Shown here: positions 1 to 9,996 of the stretch, piece after piece | Position numbering within the stretch: position 1 is the stretch's first letter | How the letters are laid out: each line of letters opens with the position of its first letter | Assembly: GCF_041296385.1 (NCBI RefSeq) | Contig: NW_027184085.1 | Location: 8,551,301 to 8,615,300, forward strand | Reading direction: 5' to 3' | Length of the DNA: 64,000 nt | Origin: Aphelocoma coerulescens | Taxonomy: Eukaryota > Chordata > Aves > Passeriformes > Corvidae | The notes under the pieces: generated by a model | Told to the model about the DNA's origin: nothing | Databases searched by the model: none | What the model saw: the letters and a program-made list of their open reading frames with translations, nothing else | Program-made: the position numbers and the translations under genes

Positions 1-120
1 AAATCCAGCCACATTCTTGGGCCCCTCTGTCCTCCAGGCCTCTATCATCTGGCACTCTGTCAAGTACATCCTTGAAGAGCCCAAAGTCTGCTCTCTCAAG
101 TCCGGGCCAGGGAGTTCACT
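1..120 (-). mobile_element. CR1 LINE, 5' part of a fragment cut by the window edge
   Basis: Same sequence as the start of the second unit (4051-4170), the 5' portion of the antisense CR1 described at 2941-4170. The rest lies left of the window. Confidence 0.6.
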
Positions 121-1341
121 GGGTGACCGGCTCACTGTCCCGAGGATCTCCTACTCCAACACCCCGTGGTCGCTGCAGCCAAGGCTGCCTTGGAGCACCG
201 TATTCCCCGCCAGCTCCTCCTATTGGTGAGCACACGGCCTCTGTCCTTGCTGGCTCCTCAGTCACTTGCGCAAGGGAGTTGTCAGTGACACATCCCAGAA
301 ACCTCCCACGTGGCTTGTGCCCTGCCACGTTGCCTCTCCAAAAGATATCGCTGCGGTTCAAAACCCCACTGAGGCCCAGGGCTTGCAAACGCAAAACCAC
401 TACCATCCGGCTATACGGGGCTTCGTCCACTCCATCCTCCCGCATGGATGGGCCTGTACCAGACCCCAACCCCTCTAACATCCCGTGCCTCTGGTTCCCC
501 CTTAACCTGGACCCACAAGCTCTCCAATGGCTCCTCATCCTAACCCAGGAACATTTCCATACTTTCCACTTGCTCACTGAAACACGCACAGCTAAACCCC
601 GCCTCACCTCCACACCCTCTTTTCCCAACTGTCTAAAACCTTCCAATCCAATGCCCCACTCATAGGAGCAATCCCACAATGTCTCCATGAGGCCAGGGAG
701 ATCATGCCCGCCCAGGCATGCCTATGCCCTCAACTCCTCTTCCTTCTTCCCCATATTACGTGTGTTTGTGCAAAGGCATCTGAAACTACTGCCAAGTCTT
801 CTCTACTTCACTCAAACGGGCCGGGCCCAGCTCCCTCAGCCTTTCTCACAAGCGATGCGCTCCCGTCCCCTCTGCGTCTACAGGGCTGGCCTGCCCCTCC
901 AAGATCTCCACACCTCCCATGGACTAAAGAGCCCGGAACAGGACACCACCGCTCCAGGGCAGGGCTCTGGCAATCCCAAAACACAACGCATTTTGCCGCA
1001 CGGGGGACAGTCTCATTTTGTTCTCTGCCTGCCTCCTCCACCGAAGCAGGGAAAACACAACCATGCCCTCACTCTGGGGCCAAACACATGGGACAACAGA
1101 CACAGAGCAAGCAACACAGCAGCAGCAAAGCTCCTCCTTTCTTCCTAATCCTTCTTCACTCAAGCCTATTTTTTAATGTCTTGTTGCCCTGCCTCCTCAG
1201 CTTCCAAGACTGCAGCGAGGCCACCTCCACGCAAGAACACCTCCAGGCCTCCAGCGCTCACACCCACACACACACGCCCTTGTACACTGCCACTACCCCC
1301 AGGCCCCTGCTGCAAGAGGGGCATCCCCAGGCCCGGCCCAC
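121..1341. other. Unit spacer without recognisable gene
   Basis: Several long frames (153-228 codons) are open on both strands, but they have low-complexity Pro/Ser/His/Thr-rich translations, overlap each other and match no family I know. A short CA-rich tract lies at about 1258-1278. The same spacer recurs at the same offset in every unit. I see no promoter, splice or RNA gene signal that I would defend. Confidence 0.5.
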
Positions 1342-1431
1342 TGACGTCACTGCTCATCCCTTGCAAGCACGAAAGGGAAACGCTGCCTAAGAGGAAAATA
1401 AAGGCAAGCCACAAAGTGAAAGGAAAAGTGA
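1342..1431 (+). promoter_or_regulatory. Distal CRE/ISRE cluster, unit 1
   Basis: A perfect palindromic CRE, TGACGTCA, lies at 1342-1349. An ISRE-type GAAAGGGAAAC follows at 1371-1381. A tandem IRF-type tract, aaagtgaaaggaaaagtga, is at 1413-1431. ATF/c-Jun plus IRF sites are the classes of site used in mammalian interferon-beta enhancers. Here they lie 528-439 bases before the ATG, so they are probably an upstream enhancer and not the core promoter. An AAATAAAG between them could be a weak TATA substitute. Motif presence is seen; function is inferred. Confidence 0.55.
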
Positions 1432-1714
1432 CCACGGCCACCACCAGGGCACTGCAGGTGGAAAAGATGCTTGGGCACAAAGAGAAACTTCAGCTGCACA
1501 GCACAGGCCTTGCAGCTGGCCCTGCAGCTGACCAAGAACACCCAACAACCCTCCCCGACACAGCTGACCCCGACGCCTCCGACCCAGCGCTTTCATAACC
1601 CCACTCACCCACTACTGCCACCCCACTGCCACCACAATCCCCAACCACGGACACCCCAACAAACCACTGCCCCGAGACCACCACAGCCACCAGCCCAGAC
1701 TGGAAACCACGGGC

Positions 1715-1766
1715 GGGAACTCCCAGCAATCAGAAAGCGATGAAGGGAAAGCTGCCGCGATACAAA
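1715..1766 (+). promoter_or_regulatory. Proximal interferon promoter, unit 1: kappaB, IRF tract, TATA-like box
   Basis: GGGAACTCCC at 1715-1724 fits the kappaB consensus GGGRNNYYCC. The tract gaaagcgatgaagggaaag at 1733-1751 contains an AANNGAAA IRF core. ATACAAA at 1760-1766 is at TATA distance, predicting a start near 1790 and a 5' UTR of about 80 bases before the ATG at 1870. kappaB and IRF elements next to the TATA box are the known virus-response design of type I interferon promoters. The transcription start is inferred only. Confidence 0.6.
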
Positions 1767-1869
1767 GCCGCACACCCGGCACCACCCCAAGCACAGCCAC
1801 CACCAGCACCAGCGCCGAGCCTCACCAGCCTCCTGCCCAGCACCACCCCACAGCACCCACAGACCCACC

Positions 1870-2442
1870 ATGGCTGCGCCCAACGCCCCACAGCCACGCC
1901 TGCCGCACGCCGCCCCGGCACTCCTGCTCCTCCTCACGGCTCTCGCCACCACCCTCGCCTGCCAACAGCTCTGGACACACGACGACACCTTCCCCGGCGA
2001 CGCACTCCGCCTCCTCCAGGACGTGGCTCCCGGCCACGCACAGCCCTGCCACCTCCAAGAGCCGCCCTTCTTCCCCGACACCCTCCTCCACAACAACCTC
2101 CGCCCGCACCAAGCCGCCGCCACCGCCCTACGCATCCTCCAGAACCTCTTCCACACCCTCGGCACCAACAGCACCCGCCAGCACTGGCACAGCCAGGCTC
2201 GCAACGACCTCCTCAACAAACTCCAGCACTACATCCACCACCTCGAGCAATGCCTCCCCGACAACGCCACGCTCTTCAAAGGACCACGCAACCCGCTGCT
2301 CACCATCAACAAGTACTTCAGGGACATCCAACTCTTCCTCCACGCCCACAACCACAGCGCCTGCGCCTGGGAACACGTCCGCCTCGAAGCTCGCACCTCT
2401 TTACAGCACCTCCACAACCTCACCCGCACCATGCGCCGCTAG
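1870..2442 (+). CDS. Type I interferon, copy 1 (common form)
   Basis: Intronless gene for a secreted antiviral cytokine that would act through the IFNAR1/IFNAR2 receptor. The 190-residue product starts at an ATG in good context (accATGg). Residues 1-30 form a signal peptide with a Leu-rich core at 18-23 and likely cleavage after A30. Mature residues 31-190 (160 aa) are the usual size for the family. C31, C60, C128 and C165 sit where type I interferons form Cys1-Cys98 and Cys29-Cys138 type bonds. CAWEHVRLEA at 165-174 is the family signature. Sequons are at N100, N132, N161 and N183. The IFN-alpha (IFN1) group is my preferred assignment from the short C-terminus ending after LTRTM, but the kappaB promoter site recalls avian IFN-beta, so I give no symbol. 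Variant codons: 29 CTC, 42 CCC, 85 ACC, 103 CGC. Confidence 0.96.
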   Translation: MAAPNAPQPRLPHAAPALLLLLTALATTLACQQLWTHDDTFPGDALRLLQDVAPGHAQPCHLQEPPFFPDTLLHNNLRPHQAAATALRILQNLFHTLGTNSTRQHWHSQARNDLLNKLQHYIHHLEQCLPDNATLFKGPRNPLLTINKYFRDIQLFLHAHNHSACAWEHVRLEARTSLQHLHNLTRTMRR

Positions 2443-2654
2443 CGCAAACACCCACCCCCACACACCGACCCACGTCCACGTGCCTCCCGCCACGCTCCCG
2501 CACCAACGCCCCAAACCCACCCCGTGCCTCACGCCTCCCCTCTCCTGGGACAACAGACACGGCTGCAACCACCGCACGGCACCCGCAGCCTGCGACCACT
2601 GCGCCTCCATTCATACAGCCTCTCCCATCGATTTGGACAAAGGACTTTCTCTAC

Positions 2655-2717
2655 TTATTTATTCATTTATTTATTTATTTATTTATTTATTCACTTATTT
2701 ATGCCACCGAAAATAAA
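2655..2717 (+). promoter_or_regulatory. AU-rich element and poly(A) signal, copy 1
   Basis: About eight ATTTA pentamers, six of them overlapping in one ATTT run, lie 213-260 bases after the stop codon. AATAAA follows at 2712-2717. Overlapping AUUUA pentamers are the classic cytokine mRNA instability element, and the AATAAA gives the likely 3' end. Confidence 0.85.
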
Positions 2718-2940
2718 GACCCCTGACAAAACACTTGCCACTGCCTCTCGTCTCACTAACTCTGCAAACTCAGCCTTTGGGCTGGCGGAAAGCCACCTCT
2801 ACTCAGCAGCTACTCCTCTACTCCCAGCCCTGCTCCAGAAAGGGCTCTGCACAGCCCCTACCCGCTCTTCTCACTGCCACCTGCCCAAGCAGGTTTGTGC
2901 AGCAACCCCTTTGGAAAAACATTCCCAGCATTTGCCCAAC

Positions 2941-4170
2941 ATCACAAAAATAAAGACAGGATAAGGCTGGAAAGCACCACTGCAGCTCATCTGCTTTATC
3001 CACAGAGTCCTCCATCCATCCCATCCATCCATCCATCCATCCATCCATCCATCCATCCATCCATCCAATCCATGGCTCTCTGACTTAGAGAGAAGGACGT
3101 TGTGCGTGCGGGACGGCGTCAAACACTTTGCACAAGTCCCAGCAGACGAGGTCACGCGCTCTGCCCCTATCCACCAATGCTGTAGCCCTACCCACAGATG
3201 GTTACCAAAATTGCCAGGAATGGCAACTTTCCCCTTTGGAAAGCCACGCTGCCTGTTACCTATCACCTCTTTGCTTTCCAGACGCCTCAGCTGAGGTTCC
3301 AGCAGAAGCAGTGCCAGCGTCTTGCCTAGCACGGAGGTCAGACTGACTCCTTTGTATTCCCGTGCTCTTCTGCTCTCCCCTTTTTAAAAACAAGGGCTAT
3401 ACTTCCCCTCCTCCACAGGTATCAGGGACAAGACACCATTTTTCCAATATGATCCAGGGTGGCCTAGCAACTCCATCTGACAGTTCCCTAAGGACCCGCT
3501 AATGAATCTCTTCATGTCCCACAGACTTGCACATGTTCGGGTTCCTAAGATGGTCTCAAACCTCATCCTCTCCTACAGTGGCCTTGGGCTCTTCACTCTT
3601 CACACGGGGCTCCCTGCATTTGCCTTCTGCAACTTGGGCAGCGTGGCTGGAGCACTCGCACTGAAGAGGGACGCACAGACGTTGCTGAGAACCTCAGCGT
3701 TCTCTTTGCCCAGGACAGCCACGTCTCCCTTTTCCTTACGCACATTATCGCTAACATTCTTTTGCTTGCAAGAGATCTAGCGAAGCCTGCCCTCCCACCC
3801 TTGACAGCCCTGGCCAGACTCAATTCTAAAGGGGCCTTGGCAAGCCTAACCTTGTCTCTAGCTTACCGCACCCTGTCCCTGTGTTCCTTTCAGGCCACCT
3901 GTCCTCCTTCCCGCTTCCTGAAACTTTCTCTTTTTGCTCAGAGTTTGCCCAGCAGCTCCCTAGCCATCCGTGGATGCCTCCTGGCGTTTTCGCACCAGTT
4001 CCCCCTGCTTCAAATGCATCACTCCTCAGCTTGGAGGAAGGGGATCCTTGAAATCCAGCCACATTCTTGGGCCCCTCTGTCCTCCAGGCCTCTATCATCT
4101 GGCACTCTGTCAAGTACATCCTTGAAGAGCCCAAAGTCTGCTCTCTCAAGTCCGGGCCAGGGAGTTCACT
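2941..4170 (-). mobile_element. Degenerate CR1 LINE, unit 1
   Basis: Read on the - strand and across frameshifts, fragments resemble CR1 ORF2: a stretch ending in KDVLDRVPDD (near 4120), then GKENAEVLSNVCASLF (near 3700), MKRFISGSL (near 3500), [10 protein letters not shown] (near 3330), [10 protein letters not shown] (near 3260) and [16 protein letters not shown] (near 3080). The low-coordinate end resembles the CR1 3' tail, where unit 11 keeps an ATTCTGTG octamer. The element is 5'-truncated and full of stops, and so is dead. Its 5' limit is approximate. This unit shares a CCCTTTTCC variant near 3727 with units 6 and 7. Confidence 0.8.
3011..3066. repeat. (CCAT)n microsatellite, unit 1
   Basis: 56 bases of TCCA repeats with one extra C after two repeats. 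It lies within the CR1 where the - strand encodes the LINE motif G-L-D-G-W. Confidence 0.97.
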
Positions 4171-5391
4171 GGGTGACCGGCTCACTGTCCCGAGGATCTC
4201 CTACTCCAACACCCCGTGGTCGCTGCAGCCAAGGCTGCCTTGGAGCACCGTATTCCCCGCCAGCTCCTCCTATTGGTGAGCACACGGCCTCTGTCCTTGC
4301 TGGCTCCTCAGTCACTTGCGCAAGGGAGTTGTCAGTGACACATCCCAGAAACCTCCCACGTGGCTTGTGCCCTGCCACGTTGCCTCTCCAAAAGATATCG
4401 CTGCGGTTCAAAACCCCACTGAGGCCCAGGGCTTGCAAACGCAAAACCACTACCATCCAGCTATACGGGGCTTCGTCCACTCCATCCTCCCGCATGGATG
4501 GGCCTGTACCAGACCCCAACCCCTCTAACATCCCGTGCCTCTGGTTCCCCCTTAACCTGGACCCACAAGCTCTCCAATGGCTCCTCATCCTAACCCAGGA
4601 ACATTTCCATACTTTCCACTTGCTCACTGAAACACGCACAGCTAAACCCCGCCTCACCTCCACACCCTCTTTTCCCAACTGTCTAAAACCTTCCAATCCA
4701 ATGCCCCACTCATAGGAGCAATCCCACAATGTCTCCATGAGGCCAGGGAGATCATGCCCGCCCAGGCATGCCTATGCCCTCAACTCCTCTTCCTTCTTCC
4801 CCATATTACGTGTGTTTGTGCAAAGGCATCTGAAACTACTGCCAAGTCTTCTCTACTTCACTCAAACGGGCCGGGCCCAGCTCCCTCAGCCTTTCTCACA
4901 AGCGATGCGCTCCCGTCCCCTCTGCGTCTACAGGGCTGGCCTGCCCCTCCAAGATCTCCACACCTCCCATGGACTAAAGAGCCCGGAACAGGACACCACC
5001 GCTCCAGGGCAGGGCTCTGGCAATCCCAAAACACAACGCATTTTGCCGCACGGGGGACAGTCTCATTTTGTTCTCTGCCTGCCTCCTCCACCGAAGCAGG
5101 GAAAACACAACCATGCCCTCACTCTGGGGCCAAACACATGGGACAACAGACACAGAGCAAGCAACACAGCAGCAGCAAAGCTCCTCCTTTCTTCCTAATC
5201 CTTCTTCACTCAAGCCTATTTTTTAATGTCTTGTTGCCCTGCCTCCTCAGCTTCCAAGACTGCAGCGAGGCCACCTCCACGCAAGAACACCTCCAGGCCT
5301 CCAGCGCTCACACCCACACACACACGCCCTTGTACACTGCCACTACCCCCGGGCCCCTGCTGCAAGAGGGGCATCCCCAGGCCCGGCCCAC

Positions 5392-5816
5392 TGACGTCAC
5401 TGCTCATCCCTTGCAAGCACGAAAGGGAAACGCTGCCTAAGAGGAAAATAAAGGCAAGCCACAAAGTGAAAGGAAAAGTGACCACGGCCACCACCAGGGC
5501 ACTGCAGGTGGAAAAGATGCTTGGGCACAAAGAGAAACTTCAGCTGCACAGCACAGGCCTTGCAGCTGGCCCTGCAGCTGACCAAGAACACCCAACAACC
5601 CTCCCCGACACAGCTGACCCCGACGCCTCCGACCCAGCGCTTTCATAACCCCACTCACCCACTACTGCCACCCCACTGCCACCACAATCCCCAACCACGG
5701 ACACCCCAACAAACCACTGCCCCGAGACCACCACAGCCACCAGCCCAGACTGGAAACCACGGGCGGGAACTCCCAGCAATCAGAAAGCGATGAAGGGAAA
5801 GCTGCCGCGATACAAA
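5392..5816 (+). promoter_or_regulatory. Interferon upstream region, unit 2 (CRE/ISRE to TATA-like)
   Basis: CRE at 5392-5399, ISRE-type site at 5421-5431, IRF tract at 5463-5481, kappaB at 5765-5774, proximal IRF tract at 5783-5801 and TATA-like box at 5810-5816. Motif sequences are unchanged from unit 1. A GGCAGCACC variant just after the TATA-like box is shared with units 5 and 7. Confidence 0.55.
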
Positions 5817-5919
5817 GCCGCACACCCGGCAGCACCCCAAGCACAGCCACCACCAGCACCAGCGCCGAGCCTCACCAGCCTCCTGCCCAGCACCACCCCA
5901 CAGCACCCACAGACCCACC

Positions 5920-6492
5920 ATGGCTGCGCCCAACGCCCCACAGCCACGCCTGCCGCACGCCGCCCCGGCACTCCTGCTCCTCCTCACGGCTCTCGCCACC
6001 ACCCGCGCCTGCCAACAGCTCTGGACACACGACGACACCTTCCCTGGCGACGCACTCCGCCTCCTCCAGGACGTGGCTCCCGGCCACGCACAGCCCTGCC
6101 ACCTCCAAGAGCCGCCCTTCTTCCCCGACACCCTCCTCCACAACAACCTCCGCCCGCACCAAGCCGCCGCCACTGCCCTACGCATCCTCCAGAACCTCTT
6201 CCACACCCTCGGCACCAACAGCACCCACCAGCACTGGCACAGCCAGGCTCGCAACGACCTCCTCAACAAACTCCAGCACTACATCCACCACCTCGAGCAA
6301 TGCCTCCCCGACAACGCCACGCTCTTCAAAGGACCACGCAACCCGCTGCTCACCATCAACAAGTACTTCAGGGACATCCAACTCTTCCTCCACGCCCACA
6401 ACCACAGCGCCTGCGCCTGGGAACACGTCCGCCTCGAAGCTCGCACCTCTTTACAGCACCTCCACAACCTCACCCGCACCATGCGCCGCTAG
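5920..6492 (+). CDS. Type I interferon, copy 2 (R29/H103 form)
   Basis: Intact 190-codon gene. It carries the full alternative set of variant codons: 29 CGC (Leu to Arg at position -2 of the predicted signal cleavage site), 42 CCT (silent), 85 ACT (silent) and 103 CAC (Arg to His, just after the N100 sequon). The four cysteines, the CAWEHVR signature and all sequons are kept, so it should be a working interferon. Identical in these features to copy 5. Confidence 0.96.
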   Translation: MAAPNAPQPRLPHAAPALLLLLTALATTRACQQLWTHDDTFPGDALRLLQDVAPGHAQPCHLQEPPFFPDTLLHNNLRPHQAAATALRILQNLFHTLGTNSTHQHWHSQARNDLLNKLQHYIHHLEQCLPDNATLFKGPRNPLLTINKYFRDIQLFLHAHNHSACAWEHVRLEARTSLQHLHNLTRTMRR

Positions 6493-6704
6493 CGCAAACA
6501 CCCACCCCCACACACCGACCCACGTCCACGTGCCTCCCGCCACGCTCCCGCACCAACGCCCCAAACCCACCCCGTGCCTCACGCCTCCCCTCTCCTGGGA
6601 CAACAGACACGGCTGCAACCACCGCACGGCACCCGCAGCCTGCGACCACTGCGCCTCCATTCATACAGCCTCTCCCATCGATTTGGACAAAGGACTTTCT
6701 CTAC

Positions 6705-6779
6705 TTATTTATTCATTCATTTATTTATTTATTTATTTATTCACTTATTTATTCACTTATTTATGCCACCGAAAATAAA
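6705..6779 (+). promoter_or_regulatory. AU-rich element and poly(A) signal, copy 2
   Basis: About eight ATTTA pentamers, with an extra ATTC at the start and an extra TTATTTATTCAC block relative to copy 1. AATAAA is at 6774-6779. Confidence 0.85.
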
Positions 6780-7002
6780 GACCCCTGACAAAACACTTGC
6801 CACTGCCTCTCGTCTCACTAACTCTGCAAACTCAGCCTTTGGGCCGGCGGAAAGCCACCTCTACTCAGCAGCTACTCCTCTACTCCCAGCCCTGCTCCAG
6901 AAAGGGCTCTGCACAGCCCCTACCCGCTCTTCTCACTGCCACCTGCCCAAGCAGGTTTGTGCAGCAACCCCTTTGGAAAAACATTCCCAGCATTTGCCCA
7001 AC

Positions 7003-8247
7003 ATCACAAAAATAAAGACAGGATAAGGCTGGAAAGCACCACTGCAGCTCATCTGCTTTATCCACAGAGTCCTCCATCCATCCATCCATCCATCCATCCA
7101 TCCATCCATCCATCCATCCATCCATCCATCCATCCATCCATCCAATCCATGGCTCTCTGACTTAGAGAGAAGGACGTTGTGCGTGCGGGACGGCGTCAAA
7201 CACTTTGCACAAGTCCCAGCAGACGAGGTCACGCGCTCTGCCCCTATCCACCAATGCTGTAGCCCTACCCACAGATGGTTACCAAAATTGCCAGGAATGG
7301 CAACTTTCCCCTTTGGAAAGCCACGCTGCCTGTTACCTATCACCTCTTTGCTTTCCAGACGCCTCAGCTGAGGTTCCAGCAGAAGCAGTGCCAGCGTCTT
7401 GCCTGGCACGGAGGTCAGACTGACTCCTTTGTATTCCCGTGCTCTTCTGCTCTCCCCTTTTTAAAAACAAGGGCTATACTTCCCCTCCTCCACAGGTATC
7501 AGGGACAAGACACCATTTTTCCAATATGATCCAGGGTGGCCTAGCAACTCCATCTGACAGTTCCCTAAGGACCCGCTAATGAATCTCTTCATGTCCCACA
7601 GACTTGCACATGTTCGGGTTCCTAAGATGGTCTCAAACCTCATCCTCTCCTACAGTGGCCTTGGGCTCTTCACTCTTCACACGGGGCTCCCTGCATTTGC
7701 CTTCTGCAACTTGGGCAGCGTGGCTGGAGCACTCGCACTGAAGAGGGACGCACAGACGTTGCTGAGAACCTCAGCGTTCTCTTTGCCCAGGACAGCCACG
7801 TCTCCCCTTTCCTTACGCACATTATCGCTAACATTCTTTTGCTTGCAAGAGATCTAGCGAAGCCTGCCCTCCCACCCTTGACAGCCCTGGCCAGACTCAA
7901 TTCTAAAGGGGCCTTGGCAAGCCTAACCTTGTCTCTAGCTTACCGCACCCTGTCCCTGTGTTCCTTTCAGGCCACCTGTCCTCCTTCCCGCTTCCTGAAA
8001 CTTTCTCTTTTTGCTCAGAGTTTGCCCAGCAGCTCCCTAGCCATCCGTGGATGCCTCCTGGCGTTTTCGCACCAGTTCCCCCTGCTTCAAATGCATCACT
8101 CCTCAGCTTGGAGGAAGGGGATCCTTGAAATCCAGCCACATTCTTGGGCCCCTCTGTCCTCCAGGCCTCTATCATCTGGCACTCTGTCAAGTACATCCTT
8201 GAAGAGCCCAAAGTCTGCTCTCTCAAGTCCGGGCCAGGGAGTTCACT
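7003..8247 (-). mobile_element. Degenerate CR1 LINE, unit 2
   Basis: Same insertion as in unit 1. The LTSV-GK motif reads VPGK here, against VLGK in units 1, 6 and 7; VPGK is closer to intact CR1. Confidence 0.8.
7073..7143. repeat. (CCAT)n microsatellite, unit 2
   Basis: 71 bases, uninterrupted, inside the CR1. Confidence 0.97.
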
Positions 8248-9468
8248 GGGTGACCGGCTCACTGTCCCGAGGATCTCCTACTCCAACACCCCGTGGTCGC
8301 TGCAGCCAAGGCTGCCTTGGAGCACCGTATTCCCCGCCAGCTCCTCCTATTGGTGAGCACACGGCCTCTGTCCTTGCTGGCTCCTCAGTCACTTGCGCAA
8401 GGGAGTTGTCAGTGACACATCCCAGAAACCTCCCACGTGGCTTGTGCCCTGCCACGTTGCCTCTCCAAAAGATATCGCTGCGGTTCAAAACCCCACTGAG
8501 GCCCAGGGCTTGCAAACGCAAAACCACTACCATCCGGCTATACGGGGCTTCGTCCACTCCATCCTCCCGCATGGATGGGCCTGTACCAGACCCCAACCCC
8601 TCTAACATCCCGTGCCTCTGGTTCCCCCTTAACCTGGACCCACAAGCTCTCCAATGGCTCCTCATCCTAACCCAGGAACATTTCCATACTTTCCACTTGC
8701 TCACTGAAACACGCACAGCTAAACCCCGCCTCACCTCCACACCCTCTTTTCCCAACTGTCTAAAACCTTCCAATCCAATGCCCCACTCATAGGAGCAATC
8801 CCACAATGTCTCCATGAGGCCAGGGAGATCATGCCCGCCCAGGCATGCCTATGCCCTCAACTCCTCTTCCTTCTTCCCCATATTACGTGTGTTTGTGCAA
8901 AGGCATCTGAAACTACTGCCAAGTCTTCTCTACTTCACTCAAACGGGCCGGGCCCAGCTCCCTCAGCCTTTCTCACAAGCGATGCGCTCCCGTCCCCTCT
9001 GCGTCTACAGGGCTGGCCTGCCCCTCCAAGATCTCCACACCTCCCATGGACTAAAGAGCCCGGAACAGGACACCACCGCTCCAGGGCAGGGCTCTGGCAA
9101 TCCCAAAACACAACGCATTTTGCCGCACGGGGGACAGTCTCATTTTGTTCTCTGCCTGCCTCCTCCACCGAAGCAGGGAAAACACAACCATGCCCTCACT
9201 CTGGGGCCAAACACATGGGACAACAGACACAGAGCAAGCAACACAGCAGCAGCAAAGCTCCTCCTTTCTTCCTAATCCTTCTTCACTCAAGCCTATTTTT
9301 TAATGTCTTGTTGCCCTGCCTCCTCAGCTTCCAAGACTGCAGCGAGGCCACCTCCACGCAAGAACACCTCCAGGCCTCCAGCGCTCACACCCACACACAC
9401 ACGCCCTTGTACACTGCCACTACCCCCGGGCCCCTGCTGCAAGAGGGGCATCCCCAGGCCTGGCCCAC

Positions 9469-9893
9469 TGACGTCACTGCTCATCCCTTGCAAGCACGAA
9501 AGGGAAACGCTGCCTAAGAGGAAAATAAAGGCAAGCCACAAAGTGAAAGGAAAAGTGACCACGGCCACCACCAGGGCACTGCAGGTGGAAAAGATGCTTG
9601 GGCACAAAGAGAAACTTCAGCTGCACAGCACAGGCCTTGCAGCTGGCCCTGCAGCTGACCAAGAACACCCAACAACCCTCCCCGACACAGCTGACCCCGA
9701 CGCCTCCGACCCAGCGCTTTCATAACCCCACTCACCCACTACTGCCACCCCACTGCCACCACAATCCCCAACCACGGACACCCCAACAAACCACTGCCCC
9801 GAGACCACCACAGCCACCAGCCCAGACTGGAAACCACGGGCGGGAACTCCCAGCAATCAGAAAGCGATGAAGGGAAAGCTGCCGCGATACAAA
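9469..9893 (+). promoter_or_regulatory. Interferon upstream region, unit 3
   Basis: CRE at 9469-9476, ISRE-type site at 9498-9508, kappaB at 9842-9851 and TATA-like box at 9887-9893, all unchanged. Confidence 0.55.
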
Positions 9894-9996
9894 GCCGCAC
9901 ACCCGGCACCACCCCAAGCACAGCCACCACCAGCACCAGCGCCGAGCCTCACCAGCCTCCTGCCCAGCACCACCCCACAGCACCCACAGACCCACC

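Noticed and set aside
72..1608. Long + and - strand frames of 140-317 codons in the spacer and CR1 of each unit
   Set aside because: They overlap in several frames, lack any known domain, and several run straight through CR1 LINE sequence in the wrong frame. Stop-poor base composition explains them.
1740..2726. A 328-332 codon + strand frame that overlaps each interferon gene and starts upstream of it
   Set aside because: Its translation is low-complexity Pro/His/Thr/Arg sequence produced by the C-rich strand, its ATG lies before the predicted transcription start, and the other units repeat it only because they are copies. It would matter only as an overlapping upstream frame if a longer transcript were found.
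2818..3060. Proteins with many M-D-G-W repeats on the - strand
   Set aside because: They are translations of the (CCAT)n microsatellite joined to CR1 remnants, with length varying by unit.
3011..3066. CRISPR-like or satellite array
   Set aside because: It is a plain tetranucleotide microsatellite in a vertebrate genome with no spacers. The 4 kb units are gene-bearing tandem duplicates, not a CRISPR array.
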